23,590 bases of DNA, taken from positions 1-23,590 of the forward strand of contig JACZQS010000004.1 of assembly GCA_022545625.1 (NCBI GenBank), given 5' to 3'. This document shows, in pieces, positions 1-8,337 of this stretch. How positions within the stretch are numbered: the first letter of the stretch is position 1; the number at the start of each line of letters is the position of its first letter. The notes under the pieces were generated by a model that was not told the DNA's origin, ran no database searches, and saw nothing but the letters and a program-made list of their open reading frames with translations. Source of the DNA: Pseudomonadota bacterium. GTDB lineage: Bacteria; Pseudomonadota; Gammaproteobacteria; GCA-001735895. Both the position numbers and the translations under genes were made by a program.

Positions 1-33
1 TAAAGCATAAAATTATTTGTCATATTATTATTC

Positions 34-62
34 TTGGATAGTGGTTTTTCTTATAGTATACG
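34..62 (+). promoter_or_regulatory. Weak candidate promoter for ugd and the epimerase
   Basis: TTGGAT (34-39) and TATACG (57-62) are separated by 17 bases, and the predicted start would lie about 26 bases before the ATG at 95. Three of six and four of six positions match the sigma-70 consensus. The upstream region is cut off by the window edge, so transcription from further upstream is equally possible. Confidence 0.3.
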
Positions 63-94
63 GTTTTGTAAAATTGGTGCGGGTGTACTGAAGT

Positions 95-1459
95 ATGAAA
101 ATTGCAATATTTGGGGCAGGTTATGTCGGACTGGTTCAGGCCGCCGTACTGGCCGACGCCGGGCACAGCCTGGTCTGTGTCGATGTCGATGCCGAGAAGG
201 TCGAAAATCTTAATAAGGGTATTATCCCTATTTACGAACCCCAACTCGAACCACTGGTGAAAGAGGGTATTGCGTTGGGTCGATTGCAATTTAGTTGCAA
301 TGCCGAGGACGCAATCGGGAATTGCGAAATCATTTTCATCGCGGTGGGTACGCCGCCCGATGATGATGGTTCCGCAGATTTGCAATACGTGTTGGCGGTC
401 GCCGAAACCATAGCATTGCATATGAATGGCTATAAAATTGTTGTGAATAAATCTACCGTGCCTGTCGGTACTGCGGATAAAGTCCATCACAGGATTAGAA
501 CGGGTCTTGACAAGCGCAATGTCGACTACGATTTTGACGTGGTCTCGAACCCGGAATTTTTAAAAGAAGGAGATGCGGTTAACGATTGTAAACGGCCAGA
601 CCGGATTATAATCGGCACCACCTCGGTAAAAGCCGAAGACACGATGCGGGAGCTGTACGCACCATTTAACCGCAATCACGATAAAGTTCTCCTGATGGGC
701 GTGCGCAGTGCAGAACTCACCAAATATGCTGCTAACTGCATGCTGGCTACCAAAATCTCGTTTATGAACGAAATGGCGAATCTGGCGGAACGCTTAGGCG
801 CAGATATCGAAGAAGTGCGCCTCGGTATCGGTTCGGATTCCCGAATTGGCTATTCATTCATATATCCGGGTGCCGGCTATGGCGGTTCGTGCTTCCCCAA
901 GGATGTCAGGGCGCTGATTCGCACTGCACAATCGCTAGACTATCCAAGCCGAATTCTGGACGCAGTGGATAGCGTCAATGATCGGCAAAAACAGCGCTTA
1001 CTCGAGTTAATTGATCAACATTATTCCGAATCAGGTACATCAGGGCGCCTGGCTGCCAAGGTTTTTGCTGTATGGGGGTTATCATTCAAGCCCCAAACCG
1101 ACGATGTGCGTGAAGCCACGAGCCGGGTAGTGATAGAAGGACTTTGGCATCGGGGGGCCAAGGTGCAGGCCTACGACCCGGAGGCTATGGAAGAGATTCA
1201 GCGTATTTATGGCAGCAGGGATGACCTGCGACTGTGTGGAACCAAGGAAGCTGCGTTAGAGGGTGCCGATGCATTGATTATTTGTACCGAATGGAAGCAT
1301 TTCTGGGCGCCTGATTTTGACCAGTTACACGACAAGCTTGGCGACAGGGCAATTTTTGATGGACGCAATATTTACGATCCGCACAAGATAAAAGAACTGG
1401 GCTTCGCCTATTACGGAATTGGCCGGGGATTGTCAGTTTCAAGAGATGGGGGTCTATGA
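95..1459 (+). CDS. ugd: UDP-glucose 6-dehydrogenase
   Basis: This enzyme oxidises UDP-glucose to UDP-glucuronate with two NAD+ in the cytoplasm and feeds uronic-acid polysaccharide synthesis. The 454 residues match the usual family length. The N-terminal Rossmann fold has the NAD-binding GAGYVG motif at residues 7-12. The central domain has the conserved AELTKYAANC segment with Lys210 and Asn214. The catalytic cysteine is Cys266 in GYGGSC (261-266), followed by FPKD. The C-terminal UDP-binding domain carries a WGLSFKPQTDDVREA segment (about 332-346). No strong Shine-Dalgarno is visible before the ATG, but the protein starts exactly at the beta strand (MKIAIFGAGY), so the start is secure. The stop overlaps the next start as ATGA (1456-1459), indicating translational coupling with the epimerase. 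GDP-mannose dehydrogenase belongs to the same superfamily and is less likely given the epimerase partner. Confidence 0.93.
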   Translation: MKIAIFGAGYVGLVQAAVLADAGHSLVCVDVDAEKVENLNKGIIPIYEPQLEPLVKEGIALGRLQFSCNAEDAIGNCEIIFIAVGTPPDDDGSADLQYVLAVAETIALHMNGYKIVVNKSTVPVGTADKVHHRIRTGLDKRNVDYDFDVVSNPEFLKEGDAVNDCKRPDRIIIGTTSVKAEDTMRELYAPFNRNHDKVLLMGVRSAELTKYAANCMLATKISFMNEMANLAERLGADIEEVRLGIGSDSRIGYSFIYPGAGYGGSCFPKDVRALIRTAQSLDYPSRILDAVDSVNDRQKQRLLELIDQHYSESGTSGRLAAKVFAVWGLSFKPQTDDVREATSRVVIEGLWHRGAKVQAYDPEAMEEIQRIYGSRDDLRLCGTKEAALEGADALIICTEWKHFWAPDFDQLHDKLGDRAIFDGRNIYDPHKIKELGFAYYGIGRGLSVSRDGGL

Positions 1460-2463
1460 AAATCCTGGTCACCGGTGCCGCCGGGTTTATTGGATATCAT
1501 ATTTCCAGGGTGCTTTGCCAACGTGGCGACGAGGTTGTCGGTATAGACAATCTCAATGATTACTACGACGTTGGTTTGAAACAGGCAAGGCTGGCGCAAT
1601 TAGATTCGGTCCCTGATTTTGAATTTATCAAAATGGATATTGCCCATCGCCCGGCCATCGAAAAATTATTTGCTGATCGGAAGTTTGATCGAGTGGTTAA
1701 TATGGCAGCCCAGGCCGGTGTGCGTTATTCACTGGAGAATCCTAATGCATATGTGGATAGCAACCTGGTAGGTTATACAAATCTGCTTGAGGGTTGCCGG
1801 CATCATGGTATTGAACATTTTGTCTATGCCTCGTCCAGCTCGGTATACGGCGCCAACGAGACAATGCCGTTTAGCACCGGGGACAATGTCGATCACCCGG
1901 TTTCACTTTATGCGGCGACCAAAAAAGCGAATGAATTAATCGCGCATAGTTATAGCCACCTTTATCAACTACCGACCACGGGTTTGCGCTTTTTTACCGT
2001 CTACGGGCCCTGGGGAAGGCCCGATATGTCCCCTATTCTATTCGCCAAAGCGATTCTTGCGAGCGAGCCGATCAGGGTTTTCAATTATGGTAAACATCGA
2101 CGAGACTTTACCTATATCGATGATATTGTCGAGGGGGTTGTGCGCTGTGTGGACCGGGTCCCTGAAGGAAACCCTGACTGGTCGGGTAAACATCCTGATC
2201 CTGCCAGCAGTCGTGCACCCTGGAAGATCTTTAACATAGGCAATAACGAACCGGTTGAATTGCTTCACTATATTGATTTAATGGAAAAGGCATTCGGAAA
2301 AACAACGACGAAGGAAATGTTGCCCCTTCAACCCGGAGATGTCGAAAACACCTACGCGGATATCGGACCGCTGCAAAGCGAGATCGGCTACTCCCCACGC
2401 GTATCTATCGAGCAGGGTTTGCAACGCTTTGCGAAATGGTATAAAGATTACTACCGGGTTTGA
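1456..2463 (+). CDS. NAD-dependent nucleotide-sugar epimerase (probable UDP-glucuronate 4-epimerase)
   Basis: This is an extended short-chain dehydrogenase that probably interconverts UDP-glucuronate and UDP-galacturonate. Visible are the glycine-rich GAAGFIG motif (7-13), the SSSSVYG strand containing the catalytic Ser (126-132), and the catalytic Tyr152/Lys156 pair in LYAATKKANE. The RFFTVYGPWGRPDM segment (178-191) is typical of the UDP-glucuronate epimerase branch. Its 335 residues fit the family. It overlaps ugd by four bases, so substrate and enzyme are made from one message. That pairing supports the UDP-glucuronate assignment over the UDP-galactose one, but the exact substrate is inferred. 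The gene ends just before an inverted repeat that separates it from the convergent deacetylase. Confidence 0.9.
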   Translation: MKILVTGAAGFIGYHISRVLCQRGDEVVGIDNLNDYYDVGLKQARLAQLDSVPDFEFIKMDIAHRPAIEKLFADRKFDRVVNMAAQAGVRYSLENPNAYVDSNLVGYTNLLEGCRHHGIEHFVYASSSSVYGANETMPFSTGDNVDHPVSLYAATKKANELIAHSYSHLYQLPTTGLRFFTVYGPWGRPDMSPILFAKAILASEPIRVFNYGKHRRDFTYIDDIVEGVVRCVDRVPEGNPDWSGKHPDPASSRAPWKIFNIGNNEPVELLHYIDLMEKAFGKTTTKEMLPLQPGDVENTYADIGPLQSEIGYSPRVSIEQGLQRFAKWYKDYYRV

Positions 2464-2617
2464 TTAGTTCTCGCAAAGCCGCAAAGCGCGTAGGGATGCT
2501 TTAAAAGAATCGATAACAGTTGATATTGCTGGTAGTACCCGGAATATACAATCCAGGCTAAATATCTTTATAAAACTTGCCTTTCCTTTGCTCGCTTTGC
2601 GCCTCTGCGAGAATTAG
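2464..2617. repeat. Imperfect 27-bp inverted repeat pair bracketing about 100 bp
   Basis: The arm at 2464-2490 contains TTCTCGCAAAGCCGCAAAG. The arm at 2591-2617 is its reverse complement with 22 of 27 bases matching by eye. The pair fills the gap between the convergent epimerase and deacetylase genes. I found no ORF of note inside. The GCAAAG-rich arms look like a dispersed intergenic repeat or a small non-autonomous element. No T-tract makes it a standard terminator. Confidence 0.6.
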
Positions 2618-2628
2618 ATTTTTATCGA

Positions 2629-3426
2629 TTAAATCGCCCAGATTTCTCTGGCGTTTAGCCATCGCGTTGCCGGGTGTCGATTCAGCGTATCAAACAGGGT
2701 ACGACAAAATGCCCAGACCTCATCATTCTGGATCAGGTGATGAGTCAGAATTCCGGTTGGTTCTGCTATATCGCCACCCGCCTGTCGGCGCGCGCACAAG
2801 TGTTGGTGAATTTGCCCGATAGCAATGGTCTCACCGATAAATCCACGATCGTGGTGCCAATTGACCGGGTCGAGGTGGGTGTTAACCTGTAATAAACCTT
2901 TAACCGGGCAGGCGGTTTCCCGCGCCCAGATCGACGATATTCCAGAAAATCCTGCACTGGCCAATGTAGAATAAATTCGGCTCTCAATGCGGTTCCAGGG
3001 GGGAACCAGTACCGGTATGAACTGTTCTCCAAATGCAGTGCTGAGTAGGCGACGGCCCCTGTCTAGTTCGGCTTGAATTTCGTCGCAAGAGCGATCACCA
3101 CCAAGCTCAATTTTCTTCGCAGCTTTTAGCGCGTAACTGCGGTGTGAGTAGCCGTGTTGCATGGCAGTAAAATTATCTCGCTGGTGTAAAAACTGCACTA
3201 ACGAGTCGTGCATTACCGCCGGTATTACTGCTACCGAAACAGGGACTTCCATATCCCGACTGAGCCTGTCGAGCAACTGTATTTGCGGTGTTTCCTCGAC
3301 GGCATCGTCGTCACGCCACCAGAAGGTCGCTGTTTTACCCGATTCGACCCATAAATCCAGCTCGTTCTGCAGCATCGCCCAGGCTTCCGGAATGGATTGT
3401 GGGCTATCTGCCATTAACGTATGCAC
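2629..3426 (-). CDS. NodB-like polysaccharide deacetylase family protein
   Basis: This is a probable carbohydrate esterase of the NodB fold, which would remove N- or O-acetyl groups from a glycan or glycan precursor. The three family motifs are present: WWRDDDA (36-42, with the Asp pair that includes the catalytic base), HGYSH (91-95, zinc ligands His91 and His95), and PPWNR (142-146). LTHH (227-230) supplies the late histidine. At 265 residues it is about one catalytic domain. No signal peptide is seen, so it would act in the cytoplasm. The reading frame opens at a GTG (3426), and ATG at 3414 is an equally good start. It lies 31 bases after the glycosyltransferase at 3458-4657 and is probably co-transcribed with it. 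The substrate cannot be read from the sequence. Confidence 0.8.
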   Translation of the reverse strand: MHTLMADSPQSIPEAWAMLQNELDLWVESGKTATFWWRDDDAVEETPQIQLLDRLSRDMEVPVSVAVIPAVMHDSLVQFLHQRDNFTAMQHGYSHRSYALKAAKKIELGGDRSCDEIQAELDRGRRLLSTAFGEQFIPVLVPPWNRIESRIYSTLASAGFSGISSIWARETACPVKGLLQVNTHLDPVNWHHDRGFIGETIAIGQIHQHLCARRQAGGDIAEPTGILTHHLIQNDEVWAFCRTLFDTLNRHPATRWLNAREIWAI

Positions 3427-3457
3427 GCTTCGGTGAAGGTAGACTGCGATCAGTCAA

Positions 3458-4657
3458 TCAGGCTTCCATCGACAGGGGTGTTTCGAGCCGCAGACGAACC
3501 AGTTCAGCAATATTATTATGGCCATCGAGCAGGCCCGGTATCATATTTGCCGATGGAGGTGCTTGACCGGCAAGCCGTTTTAGAGCTGCCGCCATTGTTG
3601 CAGGGTCGCGACCGTTGTCCGGCTCGAGCATGCTAACCAGGCCGAGGTCTGCCGCCCGACGGGCACGGATTGACTGCTCCAGACGGGGGACAGATCGCGG
3701 TATAATTAAAGCGGGTTTATCCAGCGATAATACCTCGCAAAACGTGTTGTAGCCTCCCATTGCTACGATTCCTAGCGCCCGCGTCATCAGCAGTTCTATG
3801 TGGCTATCGAAGTTAATAATTTCGACCTTGTCAAGAGTTGCACAGCGGTCATGAAACTCCTGTCGGTGTACGGATTGCATAAAGGGCCCGGTAACAACAA
3901 TCGCCCGATAGGGCAGTTGCGTGTCTGTTTCGTATGCGCTAATCACCCAATCGATCATTTCGACGCCATCACCGCCGCCACCTGCGGTAACCAGAAAATA
4001 GGGTTCATCTATATTGACCGGGGCAATCCAGTTGCGATCGTTGGGCAATTCACGGTCCAGGTAGCCCGTGTAGGAAATTTTTTGTTTTACCGAGTCTGAC
4101 AATCCAATTGATTCGACCGGGTTGCCCATCTCCTTCAACCCGTAAACCCATATATCGTGGTACAACTCTTCCAGCACCGGCTGCACCTGCTTGCGTTCCC
4201 ATTCTGCCTTCAGGGCCGAGGCCTCGTCCATGACATCACGCAAGCCCAACACATTAACGGTGCCCCTTTCCCTCAACATTTTCAGTGTGCTTACCACCTC
4301 TCCCCTGAGGCCGGTGGGTTCCTTGTCTACCAGAAATATGTCCGGTTTAAAACTGGCCGCGGTGTGATAAATAATTGATTCGCGCATCGACATGGTTTGT
4401 TCAAGATCGATGTGCAAACCGAGCGAGGTGTATTCACCATCCTTGAGTTTGGTTACGCCCGGAATTCGTACGAAATCTACCCGTGCCTTGAAATCAAAAC
4501 TCCCTATAATGGGTGAGCCAGAAAGGATAAGCACCGATACGCCTTTGTAGTGGGCAACCAGGGAATGCGCAATTGCCCGGCAACGGCGCAGGTGCCCTAA
4601 TCCAAATGAATCGTGGCTATATATTAGAATTCGTGCTTGATCTAGACGCTCGGCCAT
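3458..4657 (-). CDS. COG4671-type GT-B glycosyltransferase
   Basis: This is a predicted retaining or inverting sugar transferase with the two-domain GT-B fold, related to MurG/GT28 in its C-terminal half. The N-terminal segment SHDSFGLGHLRRCRAIA (14-30) is the acceptor-side glycine-rich loop typical of this group. The C-terminal donor-binding segment MGGYNTFCEVL (300-310), followed by a KPALIIPR strand, corresponds to the nucleotide-sugar site. The protein has 399 residues and no membrane segment. It heads a two-gene unit with the deacetylase and diverges from the cyclase. An extended -10 promoter and a direct-repeat operator candidate lie just upstream. Its donor and acceptor are unknown. 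The upstream ugd and epimerase make a uronic-acid donor plausible, but this is inference. Confidence 0.8.
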   Translation of the reverse strand: MAERLDQARILIYSHDSFGLGHLRRCRAIAHSLVAHYKGVSVLILSGSPIIGSFDFKARVDFVRIPGVTKLKDGEYTSLGLHIDLEQTMSMRESIIYHTAASFKPDIFLVDKEPTGLRGEVVSTLKMLRERGTVNVLGLRDVMDEASALKAEWERKQVQPVLEELYHDIWVYGLKEMGNPVESIGLSDSVKQKISYTGYLDRELPNDRNWIAPVNIDEPYFLVTAGGGGDGVEMIDWVISAYETDTQLPYRAIVVTGPFMQSVHRQEFHDRCATLDKVEIINFDSHIELLMTRALGIVAMGGYNTFCEVLSLDKPALIIPRSVPRLEQSIRARRAADLGLVSMLEPDNGRDPATMAAALKRLAGQAPPSANMIPGLLDGHNNIAELVRLRLETPLSMEA

Positions 4658-4694
4658 GCTTGGCGCTCTTTAGTCTTATTTTAGGTGCAGCCTA

Positions 4695-4725
4695 CACTGA
4701 AATTATACCAAACGCACTGAAATTA
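4695..4725. repeat. Two exact 11-bp direct repeats 20 bp apart
   Basis: CACTGAAATTA occurs at 4695-4705 and again at 4715-4725. The 20-base period equals about two helical turns, so both copies would face the same side of the DNA. The first copy overlaps the -10 element of the glycosyltransferase promoter. This is the usual arrangement of a tandem activator or repressor site. The cognate regulator is unknown. Confidence 0.65.
4702..4710 (-). promoter_or_regulatory. Extended -10 promoter of the glycosyltransferase-deacetylase unit
   Basis: Read on the - strand this is TGGTATAAT, a perfect -10 hexamer with the TGn extension. No good -35 is present, which is normal for extended -10 promoters. 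Transcription would start near 4695, leaving a leader of about 38 bases before the ATG at 4657. Confidence 0.55.
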
Positions 4726-4798
4726 AATGGCATACGACCGCTGCAAATATACACATTCGAACGAATTAATTAGGGGTGTAGTTGTCTCATTGCCATAA

Positions 4799-4827
4799 TT
4801 TACAGAGGTTCCTTAAGCGAATATAAA
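4799..4827 (+). promoter_or_regulatory. Promoter of the nucleotide cyclase gene
   Basis: TTTACA (4799-4804) and TATAAA (4822-4827) each match five of six sigma-70 consensus bases and are separated by exactly 17 bases. The predicted start is near 4834, only about five bases before the ATG at 4839. The transcript would be leaderless or nearly so, consistent with the absence of a Shine-Dalgarno. Confidence 0.6.
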
Positions 4828-4838
4828 CGATTAAATCT

Positions 4839-6173
4839 ATGGATTCTCTATCTAATATCAAAAATCAACAGCCGATAATAAAAGATCAAAGCACTGCCCT
4901 GCCCGAACGCTTGAAGATTGCGATTCGTGATCAGCAGGAACGTAGCGAAGTTCTAATCAGTGTGATTCAGTTACTGATCGTTGCCATATTTGGGTTGCTG
5001 TACATGATTTCGCCAAAAACTTTTTCTGACGATGTGGCGTTCGCTCCTGTGCCCTGGGTGCTCAGTGCCTATCTACTGTTCAGCCTGCTCAGGTTCACGC
5101 TCTCGGTTAAACGTCGATTACCCGACTGGATGCTTTATCTATCGGCGATCGCCGATATTGCGTTGCTGATGGGTTTGATCTGGAGTTTTCATTTGCAGTA
5201 CGAGCAACCAGCATCGTTTTACCTAAAAGCACCTACCTTGCTCTACGTATTTATTTTTATCAGTATTCGGGCGCTACATTTCGATCCGCGGTTTGTCATC
5301 GCAACTGGTTTTAGTGCGGCAGTGGGTTGGATATTAATGGTCCTATATGTCCTTTTCAGCGATCCATCAGACCCAATGATCACGCGGAATTATATCGAGT
5401 ACATGACCTCTAACAGCGTTTTGATCGGTGCGGAGTTTGATAAAATTATTTCTATTTTGATCGTAACCGGGGTGCTCGCACTGGCCTTGCGCCGGGCGCG
5501 AAAATTATTGTTTGATTCGGTGATAGAAGGTAGCGCGGCCCGGGATTTATCACGATTTGTACCCGAGGCGGTGGCGCAGCAGGTTATCCGGTCAGAGGAA
5601 GGCGCGACTACCGGTAAAGGAGAGGTGAACGAGACCACCATACTGTTCACCGATATCGAGGGTTTTACCTCGATTAGTGAAACACTTGCACCCGAGCAGT
5701 TAATCGAGGCGCTAAACGAGTACTTTACCCTGATCTCGAAACCAATCGATGAATGTGGTGGAGTGATCAGCCAATTTCAGGGTGACGCAGTGCTGGCTAC
5801 TTTCAATCTGCCCAAAGCCGACGCAAATCACGCCAGTAACGCGGTAAAGGCGGCACTGGGCATTCAGCAAGTGCTTAAAGGTAGGTTATTTGGTAACGGC
5901 ACACCATTTAATACGCGTATCGGTATCAACTCGGGTTCTGTTGTTGGGGGATTGGTCGGTTCAGGGGACCGTGTCGGTTACACGGTTCACGGTGATAATG
6001 TTAATTTGACCGCAAGGCTTGAACAACTAAACAAGGACTATGGAACGCGAATAATTATTTCAGAGCAAACTCGAGTCTTGATCGAACCGGGAGAATACGA
6101 GTTCAGGGCCCTCGGCGAAGTCTCGGTGCGTGGGCGCCAGCAGCCAGTAAGAATCTACACTATCGATCATTAA
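4839..6173 (+). CDS. Membrane-anchored class III adenylate/guanylate cyclase
   Basis: This protein converts a nucleoside triphosphate to a cyclic 3',5'-monophosphate at the inner membrane. Residues 38-220 contain about six hydrophobic segments forming an integral-membrane sensor module. A short linker (ARDLSRFVPEAVAQQV, 234-249) leads to the class III catalytic domain (265-444). Metal-binding Asp272 (LFTDIEGF) and Asp316 (QGD) are present, as are the transition-state residues Asn389 and Arg393 (VNLTARLE). The position normally holding the adenine-selecting Lys is Gln312 (SQFQGD). The partner position is Thr382 (YTVHGD), so ATP versus GTP preference is not certain. The gene diverges from the glycosyltransferase and converges on the permease, with an 11-base gap. 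A decayed copy of its last 48 codons lies at 18541-18686. It is the likely source of ligand for the cyclic-nucleotide-binding exporter at 12306-15398. Confidence 0.88.
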   Translation: MDSLSNIKNQQPIIKDQSTALPERLKIAIRDQQERSEVLISVIQLLIVAIFGLLYMISPKTFSDDVAFAPVPWVLSAYLLFSLLRFTLSVKRRLPDWMLYLSAIADIALLMGLIWSFHLQYEQPASFYLKAPTLLYVFIFISIRALHFDPRFVIATGFSAAVGWILMVLYVLFSDPSDPMITRNYIEYMTSNSVLIGAEFDKIISILIVTGVLALALRRARKLLFDSVIEGSAARDLSRFVPEAVAQQVIRSEEGATTGKGEVNETTILFTDIEGFTSISETLAPEQLIEALNEYFTLISKPIDECGGVISQFQGDAVLATFNLPKADANHASNAVKAALGIQQVLKGRLFGNGTPFNTRIGINSGSVVGGLVGSGDRVGYTVHGDNVNLTARLEQLNKDYGTRIIISEQTRVLIEPGEYEFRALGEVSVRGRQQPVRIYTIDH

Positions 6174-6184
6174 CCCACTGTACT

Positions 6185-7339
6185 TCATGAATAGGGATCG
6201 GCCGCGTCGCGCAACCCGTCACCCAAAAAGTTAAATGCCAGTACAACAACGATTACTGCCGACATCGGCAGCATGAGCCAGGGGTAAAGTGCCACAGCAT
6301 TGATATTCTGCGCTTCTACCAGTAGGACGCCCCAGCTGGTGATGGGCGGGCGAAGGCCGAGCCCGAGGAAGCTAAGTGCCGTTTCGCCGAGGATCATCGC
6401 GGGAATGGAAAGCGTCGCCGAGGCAATCAGGTGGCTCGTGAAATTCGGCAGCAGGTGGCGGGCGATAACCCGCTTGGGTGACGCGCCCATCATTATTGCT
6501 GCAGAACAATAGTCTTCCTCTCGCAGGGCAAGTAACTTCGAACGCACAGCACGGGCGAGGCCGGGCCAATCCAGCATGCCGAGAATGATGGTAATGCCGA
6601 AAAAAACTAAAATTGGGCTCCAGGTGATAGGCAGAGCCGCGGATAATGCCATCCACAGGGGCAACTCGGGCAGCGAGCGAAGCACCTCGATCACCCGCTG
6701 AACCGTCGCGTCTACCCAGCCACCAAAATACCCGGCGGCCCCGCCAATCGAGATACCCAGCAGGAAGCTGAACGCGATGCCAAACAGGCCAACGGTGAGT
6801 GAAATACGGCTGCCATAGAGTATCCGTGAAAACATGTCCCGCCCCAGACGATCTGTACCATACAGAAACATTGTGCCGTCGCGCGATGGGCATATCAGAT
6901 GAAAACTGCCGTCGATCAGGCCCCAGAATGAGTAAGAGTCGCCAAGGCAAAAGAAGCGGAGATGGTCAATCTTGTCGGGGTTTACCGTGTATTCCCGTTT
7001 CAGGTTTTCCATATTCAGGTGGTAATCTAGTCCATAAACGAAAGGGCCTTCGAAGGAACCATCGTGGAATAAATGTATCGACTGGGGCGGTGCATAGATG
7101 AAATTCGTATTTCTTGTGTGCAGCTCATATGGCGCCATAATTTCCACTATCAGGGTAGTGGCATACATGAAGATCAGAATGATACCGGAGGCGACAGCAA
7201 GACGATGCTTCTTAAGGCGCCACCAGATCATTTTCCACTGCGACGCCATGTAGTACCGTTCCTGCTCAGGCGTCAGCGCTTCAATCGTATAGGGATCAAA
7301 TGGATCCTGGTTGACATAATGAGGTACAGGCTCGCTCAA
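6185..7339 (-). CDS. Oligopeptide-type ABC transporter permease (OppC/DppC/YejE class)
   Basis: This is the second inner-membrane permease of a peptide-type importer. A cytoplasmic N-terminal tail is followed by a membrane segment (about 49-69). A long periplasmic stretch (about 73-155) precedes the conserved YGTDRLGRDMFSR motif (about 160-172). Five more helices follow. The EAA loop that docks on the ATPase is EEDYCSAAIMMGASPKRVIA. At 384 residues it is longer than classic DppC because of the periplasmic stretch, as in the YejE group. Its start overlaps the OppB-type stop by four bases. It is the last gene of the operon. No terminator is visible in the 11 bases before the convergent cyclase. 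Confidence 0.9.
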   Translation of the reverse strand: MSEPVPHYVNQDPFDPYTIEALTPEQERYYMASQWKMIWWRLKKHRLAVASGIILIFMYATTLIVEIMAPYELHTRNTNFIYAPPQSIHLFHDGSFEGPFVYGLDYHLNMENLKREYTVNPDKIDHLRFFCLGDSYSFWGLIDGSFHLICPSRDGTMFLYGTDRLGRDMFSRILYGSRISLTVGLFGIAFSFLLGISIGGAAGYFGGWVDATVQRVIEVLRSLPELPLWMALSAALPITWSPILVFFGITIILGMLDWPGLARAVRSKLLALREEDYCSAAIMMGASPKRVIARHLLPNFTSHLIASATLSIPAMILGETALSFLGLGLRPPITSWGVLLVEAQNINAVALYPWLMLPMSAVIVVVLAFNFLGDGLRDAADPYS

Positions 7340-8334
7340 CGTTTTACCCCCCCTGTCAGTCGAATTCGCGGATCAAGTATGGTTAACAATATATCGGAAA
7401 CGAACATGCCAACGACCGTCAACGCAGCGAGAAATATCAGGAATGATCCCGCAAGGTACATATCCTGACTTTGAAGCGCACTAAGCAGCATTGGGCCCGT
7501 GGTCGGTAACGACATAACCGCGGATACGATGACGGAACCGGATACCACCTGGGGTAGCAGGTTTCCAATATCTGCAACGAATGGATTGAGCGCCATTCGC
7601 AGTGGATACTTGATCAACAGTTTTCTTGGCGGTAAGCCCTTTGCGCGACCGGTGACAACATACTGTTTCTGAAGTTCATCCAGCAAATTCGCCCGTAAGC
7701 GTCTGATCATACCGGCGGTACCGGAGGTACCAATGACGACAACCGGAACCCATAGGTGGGCGGCAACAGACCAGGCCTTGTCGATGGACCAGGGTTGATC
7801 CAGATATTGTGGGTCCATCAAACCTCCAATGGAGGTTCCGAACCAGACGTTGGCAAAGTAGAGCATAACCAGCGCCAGTAGAAAGTTGGGTGTGGCGAGG
7901 CCGAGAAAACCGATAAAGGTCAGTCCATGGTCACCCCAACTGTACTGGTGAGTGGCGGAATAAACACCAATCGGGAAAGCTACCAGGTAGATAAAAATGA
8001 TGGTGGTAAAGTTCAGTATCATGGACAGGAGCAGTCGGTCGCCAACAACCTCACTGACCGGCAGATTGTATTCGAAGGAATATCCCAGATCCCCCTGTAA
8101 CAGGCCGGTTGCCCAGGTAAAGTACTGTTCCGGCATGGATTTATCCAGGCCGTACTGGCGACGTAAAAATTCGATCTTCTCGTTATCGACCATCTCGCCC
8201 TGGCTCTGTAGCTCGGCGATATAGGTGCTCAGATAATCACCTGGGGGTAAGTGAATGATGATAAATATCAGAACACTGGTCGCGGCCAGGGTGAACATCA
8301 TTGTGATTGTGCGGCGAATGAGGTAATCAAGCAT
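7336..8334 (-). CDS. Oligopeptide-type ABC transporter permease (OppB/DppB/YejB class)
   Basis: This is the first permease of the peptide-type importer, 332 residues with six predicted membrane helices. Helix 1 (about 9-29) is followed by a periplasmic loop ending in RRQYGLDKSMPEQYFTW, the standard OppB signature region. The coupling loop is in the RAKGLPPRKLLIKYPLR segment. It starts three bases after the stop of the binding-protein gene and overlaps the second permease by four bases, so translation is coupled through the unit. Substrate specificity lies with the binding protein and cannot be read here. Confidence 0.92.
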   Translation of the reverse strand: MLDYLIRRTITMMFTLAATSVLIFIIIHLPPGDYLSTYIAELQSQGEMVDNEKIEFLRRQYGLDKSMPEQYFTWATGLLQGDLGYSFEYNLPVSEVVGDRLLLSMILNFTTIIFIYLVAFPIGVYSATHQYSWGDHGLTFIGFLGLATPNFLLALVMLYFANVWFGTSIGGLMDPQYLDQPWSIDKAWSVAAHLWVPVVVIGTSGTAGMIRRLRANLLDELQKQYVVTGRAKGLPPRKLLIKYPLRMALNPFVADIGNLLPQVVSGSVIVSAVMSLPTTGPMLLSALQSQDMYLAGSFLIFLAALTVVGMFVSDILLTILDPRIRLTGGVKR

Positions 8335-8337
8335 GGC

